Shown here: positions 5,714-8,905 of the stretch, piece by piece
Position numbering within the stretch: the stretch's first letter is position 1
Layout: every line of letters starts with the position of its first letter
From: an uncultured Bacilli bacterium
GTDB taxonomy: Bacteria; Bacillota_I; Bacilli_A; RF39; UBA660
Assembly (NCBI GenBank): GCA_947631895.1
Contig: CANRMU010000031.1
Coordinates: 1 to 8,905, forward strand
Length of the DNA stretch: 8,905 bases
Reading direction: 5' to 3'
The notes under the pieces: model-generated
The model's input: only the letters and a program-made list of their open reading frames with translations
Databases searched by the model: none
Told to the model about the DNA's origin: nothing
Translations under genes and position numbers: made by a program

Positions 5714-8011
5714 ATGAAAGATGAAAATGAATCTTTACACACAACTAAAGAAGTATTAAATCTAGATGAATTAACAGAATCAGCAATTAATAGTATTGAA
5801 GAAATTGTTGATGAAAATATGGTTGAAGCTGATTTGCAATTTCAAGAAGAAATTGAACAATTGCATATTCCAGATGATACGATGATTTTAGAACCTAAAG
5901 AAGAAGAAAAGAAAAAAAATAAGGATAATATCTTTAAAAAATTAAAAGATAAATGGTCTAAATTATCTAAGAAAAATAAAATTATCATTATTATTGTAAG
6001 TATTATTGTTCTTATTTTAATTGGTATGGGAATATTTTTCTTAACAAGAAAGAAAGAAGCTCCTAAACAAGATGTGCCAGATGTAATTGTGGAAGAGGAT
6101 AATTATCGTTATGAAAATGGAGTATTACACTTCTTAGATGATGATGAAGAATTAGGAACTTATGAATGTAATAATAAAGATGAAAATAAATGTTTTGTTG
6201 CTTATTTAACTAATGATGATGAATTTGATGGTTTAAAAAAGATTAATGATGATGGTGAAGAAATTCAGACTAGAAGTAAAATATATAATGAACGTTTTGT
6301 CTTTGTTTTTGATAATAAAAGTGAAAATGATGATATTATTAAATTATATGATATGAAAGATAATGAAGTTAAAGAAGAATTTTTATTAGTTAAAGCTTAT
6401 GATTTTATTGATGATGCAGTTATCTTAAAAAATATGGATAATAAATATGGATTAGTTACTTTTAGTGATGAAGAAGCTAAAACTACTATAAATTATGATT
6501 ATGATTATTTAGGAATTTTTGATGATGATAAAGAATTAGAAAGATTAGTTGCTAAAAAAGATGGAAGTTTCTATTTAGTTAATAAGGGAAATGAAATACT
6601 TACTAATGCAATGTCAGATCCAATTGTAGGCGCTAATAAAGAATATTTAAAAATTAAAAATGGAACTAATTTATATACAGTATTAGATTATCATGGTAAA
6701 GAAGTAGGTAAAGGGGAATTTGCTTTATTACTTGATAAATATGTTATTTTTGCAAGAGAAATGCAATTATATGTTACTGATTATGAAAAACATCCAATGA
6801 ATTTAGATGGTATAGCTATTAAAAATAATACTTATAATCCAATTGCAACATACAAAAATAATAAATTAGTTAAAACTGAAAAATCATTTGATGCTGAAGT
6901 TTATGATAAAAATTTAATTTTAACTATTTATGAAGATGATACTGATAAGTTAGAAACTTCAACTATTAATTTAACTGATGGAGAGTTTTCTAAAAACTTA
7001 GCATTTATGAATTATTTGAATGGTAAATTATATTTTTATAGTGATGAAAAGAAAGAAAATTTATTAGGTTCATATGTATGTAATAATAAAAATACAATTG
7101 AAGCAAATAATGCTACTTTAAATAATTGTACAATTGCTAATGAATCATTACTTACGGAAAATACAGCTAATGAAAAAGAAAAACATAATAATGATGAATT
7201 AGGATTGTTACCAGTCTTTTATAATCGTTATATCTTTATTAGAGATGGAAATGAATCAATTGTTTTATATGATTTAAAAGAAGGAAGTACTAAAGCTTGG
7301 TATACAAAAGTTGATGCTAAAATATATAATAAAGCTGATAAATTAAGTGTAGTAGAAAATGGACCAATTTATTATATTGCCCAGTCAGAAAGATCAGGAA
7401 GTTATGGTTTAGCTAAAATAACAGCTAATTCAGTAGATGTTCAATTAGAATTTAAATATAATAGTTTAAAAAGATTAGGTGATTATTATGTTATTGAAAC
7501 TGATGGTAGTTATTTCTTAGCTGATATTGGGAGAAGAGTTCTTACAACTGCTAAAAATGGTCCAATAGTTGATTATAATCATAATAATTTAAAATATATT
7601 AAAGATAATAAATATTATGTATCTGCTTTTGATAAAGATAGTGATGGTAATGGTTATGAGTATATTGAACTTTATGATAATTACTATGCTGCAGTAAGTA
7701 GAAATGAAAAAGATAAAAAAGCTTATTTAAGTATCTTCAAATATAATGCTGAAGAAGCTGTTAATAATACTGCTGAAAATATTTTATTAAATATTGATAA
7801 ATATTATGGTGATGGAATAAAAGCATTTAATATTACTTTTGATAATAAAAATATTATTGTTGAGATAGCTAAAAATGATCAAGAATATGATGCTAAAAAA
7901 ATAGTTATTGATACAACAAAACCATATGTTAAACCAAAAGAAGAAGATAAAGAAGATGAAGAATCTACTCCAGTAAATACTGAAAAACCAGAAGATGAAG
8001 AAGAAAATTAA
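5714..8011 (+). CDS. Membrane-anchored protein with duplicated WG-repeat-like ectodomain
   Basis: This 765-residue protein has no family I can name with certainty. Residues 1-70 are an acidic, helical, probably cytosolic tail. Residues 70-88 are Lys-rich, followed by one membrane segment (about 89-111), so the positive-inside rule predicts N-in, C-out topology. The ectodomain consists of two divergent copies of about 300 residues (roughly 134-425 and 434-737). Matching blocks are LGTYECNNK/LGSYVCNNK, KLYDMK/VLYDLK, KYGLV/SYGLA, and DGSFYLVNKGNEILT/DGSYFLADIGRRVLT. YGLVTFSDEEAKTTINYDYDY (245-265) looks like a degenerate WG repeat (normally WGLID...G...Y), suggesting a beta-propeller-like or solenoid fold. 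All four cysteines (C152, C160, C456, C472) fall in equivalent places, two per copy. The end (738-765) is a Pro/Glu/Asp/Lys tail. A surface scaffold, binding or envelope role is plausible but inferred. It is transcribed alone from its own promoter. Confidence 0.88.
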   Translation: MKDENESLHTTKEVLNLDELTESAINSIEEIVDENMVEADLQFQEEIEQLHIPDDTMILEPKEEEKKKNKDNIFKKLKDKWSKLSKKNKIIIIIVSIIVLILIGMGIFFLTRKKEAPKQDVPDVIVEEDNYRYENGVLHFLDDDEELGTYECNNKDENKCFVAYLTNDDEFDGLKKINDDGEEIQTRSKIYNERFVFVFDNKSENDDIIKLYDMKDNEVKEEFLLVKAYDFIDDAVILKNMDNKYGLVTFSDEEAKTTINYDYDYLGIFDDDKELERLVAKKDGSFYLVNKGNEILTNAMSDPIVGANKEYLKIKNGTNLYTVLDYHGKEVGKGEFALLLDKYVIFAREMQLYVTDYEKHPMNLDGIAIKNNTYNPIATYKNNKLVKTEKSFDAEVYDKNLILTIYEDDTDKLETSTINLTDGEFSKNLAFMNYLNGKLYFYSDEKKENLLGSYVCNNKNTIEANNATLNNCTIANESLLTENTANEKEKHNNDELGLLPVFYNRYIFIRDGNESIVLYDLKEGSTKAWYTKVDAKIYNKADKLSVVENGPIYYIAQSERSGSYGLAKITANSVDVQLEFKYNSLKRLGDYYVIETDGSYFLADIGRRVLTTAKNGPIVDYNHNNLKYIKDNKYYVSAFDKDSDGNGYEYIELYDNYYAAVSRNEKDKKAYLSIFKYNAEEAVNNTAENILLNIDKYYGDGIKAFNITFDNKNIIVEIAKNDQEYDAKKIVIDTTKPYVKPKEEDKEDEESTPVNTEKPEDEEEN
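6113..7924 (+). repeat. Tandem protein-level duplication inside the membrane protein gene
   Basis: Approximate copies are 6113-6988 (residues 134-425) and 7013-7924 (434-737). At least four blocks recur in the same order: the (T/S)YxCNNK strand with its cysteine, the (K/V)LYD(M/L)K strand, the (K/S)YGL(V/A) WG-like strand, and the DGS(F/Y) strand followed by (I/V)LT. Identity is low at protein level and not evident in DNA, so the duplication is old. Boundaries are judged by eye. Confidence 0.7.
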
Positions 8012-8020
8012 TATACTATT

Positions 8021-8049
8021 TTTTACATATAGTCTGTACTATGTGAAAA
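8021..8049. repeat. Imperfect inverted repeat between convergent genes
   Basis: TTTTACATATAGT (8021-8033) pairs with ACTATGTGAAAA (8038-8049) around a CTGT loop, with one G-T pair and one bulged A. It lies directly after the membrane protein stop and before the strong terminator at 8052-8076. No T-run follows it on either strand, so it is not a classic terminator by itself. It may assist termination, stabilise transcript ends, or be chance. Confidence 0.4.
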
Positions 8050-8051
8050 TT

Positions 8052-8076
8052 AAAAAGCACTCTAGAAGTGCTTTTT
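8052..8076. terminator. Bidirectional rho-independent terminator shared by convergent genes
   Basis: AAAAAGCACT (8052-8061) pairs perfectly with AGTGCTTTTT (8067-8076) around a 5-nt loop. Both strands carry the A-run/T-run flanks, so it can end the plus-strand membrane protein transcript and the minus-strand toxin transcript. The toxin stop codon (8077-8075 on the minus strand) overlaps the edge of the stem. Confidence 0.9.
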
Positions 8077-8374
8077 AAAATAAATCAGAATGTGAGCCAG
8101 TCTCAATTAATAGTAATTCAAGAGTTTCATTTATGTATCGATATACTAATAGCCAATCTGGTTCAATGTGTAATTCATTACAATTTTTGAATTTGTGATT
8201 ATTTTGAAGTGCATGATTACGATATTTTGGGTCTAATTTTTCTGAATTTGCTAATTTAGATAAAACATTTAAAAATTTTTCTTTGTCTCTTCCTTGTTTC
8301 ATCATTTTTTTATATTCTTTTTTAAATATACTTGTTGCCTTAATTTCGTATTTTGTATTATGAATATTAAACAT
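8075..8374 (-). CDS. yafQ: YafQ-family mRNA interferase toxin
   Basis: This is a type II toxin of the RelE/ParE superfamily, expected to cleave mRNA in the ribosome when freed from its antitoxin. At 99 residues it is typical. The C-terminal half matches the YafQ pattern closely: HALQNNHKFKNCNELHIEPDW (54-74) and IETGSHSDLF (90-99). All residues important in E. coli YafQ have counterparts: H54 (for H50), H69 (H63), D73 (D67), W74 (W68), H95 (H87) and F99 (F91), so the toxin looks active. It starts 2 nt after the antitoxin stop with only a weak GGAAAA upstream, so its translation probably depends on coupling to the antitoxin. That favours antitoxin excess. It runs opposite to the rest of the window and ends in the shared terminator. 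Confidence 0.93.
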   Translation of the reverse strand: MFNIHNTKYEIKATSIFKKEYKKMMKQGRDKEKFLNVLSKLANSEKLDPKYRNHALQNNHKFKNCNELHIEPDWLLVYRYINETLELLLIETGSHSDLF

Positions 8375-8376
8375 AA

Positions 8377-8664
8377 TTAATTTTCCAAATCTTTTAAAAA
8401 TTCTTCTATATCATGATACCCTTTGTATTTTTCGGGGGTTTTTTCCATTTTTTCTGCTTCTTTTAAGGCTTTAAGCAATTTTCTATTAGGTTTATCATCA
8501 TGTATTTCAAAAGGTATGGCTTGTTCTCTTACACTTTGACTTAAAAATACGTTAATGGCACTACTCATATTAAGCCCAAGTCTTTTAAATAATTCTTCAG
8601 CTTCTTTTTTTAAAGTGCTATCAACTCTTACATTTAAGTTAGTAGAATTTGATAAAATTTCCAT
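8377..8664 (-). CDS. dinJ: DinJ/RelB-family antitoxin
   Basis: This is a 95-residue antitoxin that should neutralise the adjacent YafQ-like toxin and repress its own promoter. The N-terminal half is a ribbon-helix-helix DNA-binding domain: strand TNLNVRVD (9-15), helix A STLKKEAEELFKRLG (16-30) and helix B NMSSAINVFLSQSVREQ (32-48). The conserved AIPFEI (49-54) follows. The charged C-terminal half ends in KGYHDIEEFLKDL (81-93), resembling the toxin-wrapping tail of DinJ. The start is set at ATG 8664 because GTGAGG lies 6 nt upstream. A GTG 12 nt further upstream (8676) is in frame, but it is itself part of that ribosome binding site and gives a four-residue extension unlike the family. It is the first gene of the two-gene module, 2 nt before the toxin. 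Confidence 0.93.
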   Translation of the reverse strand: MEILSNSTNLNVRVDSTLKKEAEELFKRLGLNMSSAINVFLSQSVREQAIPFEIHDDKPNRKLLKALKEAEKMEKTPEKYKGYHDIEEFLKDLEN

Positions 8665-8670
8665 AATTAA

Positions 8671-8676
8671 CCTCAC
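8671..8676 (-). promoter_or_regulatory. Ribosome binding site fixing the antitoxin start
   Basis: GTGAGG on the minus strand, 6 nt before ATG 8664, is a good Shine-Dalgarno match. Its GTG is in frame with the antitoxin and can be mistaken for a start codon. Nothing suitable lies upstream to serve a start at 8676. Confidence 0.85.
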
Positions 8677-8688
8677 TTTCTAATAAAA

Positions 8689-8717
8689 ATTATAGCATTG
8701 CAATATAAAAATGTCAA
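8689..8717 (-). promoter_or_regulatory. Consensus sigma-A promoter of the toxin-antitoxin module
   Basis: On the minus strand a perfect TTGACA (8717-8712) and perfect TATAAT (8694-8689) are separated by exactly 17 bp. The start point should be near 8682, giving a leader of about 18 nt that holds only the ribosome binding site. A promoter this strong suggests regulation by repression, consistent with the repeats over its -35. Confidence 0.92.
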
Positions 8718-8741
8718 TGCACATGTCATTACAATGTCATT
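8711..8741. promoter_or_regulatory. Three phased ATGTCA(A/T)T repeats: likely antitoxin operator
   Basis: Direct repeats ATGTCAAT (8711-8718), ATGTCATT (8723-8730) and ATGTCATT (8734-8741) start 12 and 11 bp apart, about one helical turn. The first covers the -35 of the toxin-antitoxin promoter; the other two extend upstream. An inverted pair GCATTG (8695-8700)/CAATGC (8715-8720) also brackets the promoter spacer, and ATTGCAAT (8697-8704) is a perfect palindrome. Ribbon-helix-helix antitoxins bind short repeated half-sites as cooperating dimers, so this is the natural autoregulatory site, by inference. Confidence 0.65.
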
Positions 8742-8761
8742 ATTATTATATACAATAAATT

Positions 8762-8781
8762 AAAATGAATGCATTTATTTT
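8762..8781. repeat. Near-perfect 20-bp palindrome upstream of the toxin-antitoxin promoter
   Basis: AAAATGAATG (8762-8771) is followed directly by CATTTATTTT (8772-8781). Nine of ten base pairs match, centred on ATGCAT. There is no loop, so it looks more like a dimeric protein-binding site than an RNA hairpin. It is about 45 bp upstream of the toxin-antitoxin -35. AT-richness raises the chance of coincidence. The rest of 8742-8852 shows no gene or promoter I can support. Confidence 0.35.
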
Positions 8782-8852
8782 TACTAATAACTACTTCTGA
8801 TATAGCTAAAAAAGGATTAACAAAGAAAACATAAATTTTCCTTAATAAAAAT

Positions 8853-8899
8853 AAAACTTCTAATTACCAAAGTAAAAAAGGTAAATTAGAAGCTTTTTT
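8853..8899. terminator. Terminator hairpin near the right edge
   Basis: Left arm AAAACTTCTAATTACC (8853-8868) pairs with GGTAAATTAGAAGCTTTT (8880-8897) with two single-base bulges around an 11-nt A-rich loop. On the plus strand the run continues to T6 (8894-8899). On the minus strand a TTTTATTTTTATT tract follows the stem, so it could work both ways. No plus-strand gene ends just before it, so it most likely terminates a minus-strand gene beyond the edge (TAA at 8900-8898 is a possible stop). Confidence 0.7.
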
Positions 8900-8905
8900 A
8901 TTCCG

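Noticed and set aside
7936..8008. Purine-rich GAA/GAT repeat tract as a possible unstable microsatellite
   Set aside because: It simply encodes the Glu/Asp/Lys tail of the membrane protein with irregular codons, not a uniform tandem repeat.
8701..8745. CRISPR-like or iteron (origin) interpretation of the ATGTCA(A/T)T repeats
   Set aside because: There are only three 8-bp units with 3-4 bp gaps, directly on a toxin-antitoxin promoter; an operator explains them better, and no Rep, Cas or DnaA-box context is present.
8765..8800. Mini open frame MNAFIFTNNYF
   Set aside because: Eleven codons, no ribosome binding site, starts inside a palindrome; no support for translation.

Overview
The window is very AT-rich, with third codon positions almost always A or T. 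All seven leading genes lie on one strand with tight spacing and strong AGGAGG-type ribosome binding sites. Tryptophan is encoded by TGG. The queA-like gene ends in TGA, followed at once by a ribosome binding site and the next start, so TGA is read as stop. This fits a low-GC Firmicutes/Bacilli-type bacterium using the standard code (for example an uncultured gut Bacilli or Acholeplasma-like lineage) rather than a Mycoplasma/Spiroplasma-type code-4 organism. The lineage is inference; no rRNA or other marker is present to place it.

Positions 23-5626 (+) form one compact operon: ruvA, ruvB, a thymidylate-kinase-like P-loop kinase, queA, an unrecognised helical protein, tgt, and a small single-pass membrane protein. 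Gaps are 3-14 nt, and the last gene overlaps tgt by 11 nt. RuvAB drive Holliday-junction branch migration. Tgt and QueA catalyse consecutive steps of queuosine tRNA modification: preQ1 insertion, then addition of the epoxyqueuosine cyclopentane unit. The order ruvA-ruvB-queA-tgt is a familiar Firmicutes arrangement. Here it is interrupted by two extra genes, and the place often held by yajC is taken by an unrelated small membrane protein. The operon ends at a rho-independent terminator at 5622-5651 whose left arm contains the last stop codon.

Positions 5656-8011 (+) form a separate transcription unit with its own near-consensus sigma-A promoter. It encodes a 765-residue membrane-anchored protein. 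Its ectodomain is a tandem duplication of about 300 residues with degenerate WG-repeat-like segments and one cysteine pair per copy.

Positions 8075-8717 (-) hold a convergent type II toxin-antitoxin module of the DinJ/YafQ type. It has a perfect TTGACA-17-TATAAT promoter and three ATGTCA(A/T)T repeats spaced about one helical turn apart over and upstream of the -35, a likely autoregulatory operator. It shares a bidirectional terminator with the preceding gene. The last 160 bases hold a near-palindrome and another terminator hairpin but no gene I can support.

No tRNA, rRNA, CRISPR, insertion sequence or riboswitch was seen. The least explained items are the orphan gene between queA and tgt, the duplicated membrane protein, the small membrane protein, and the architecture of the toxin-antitoxin operator.
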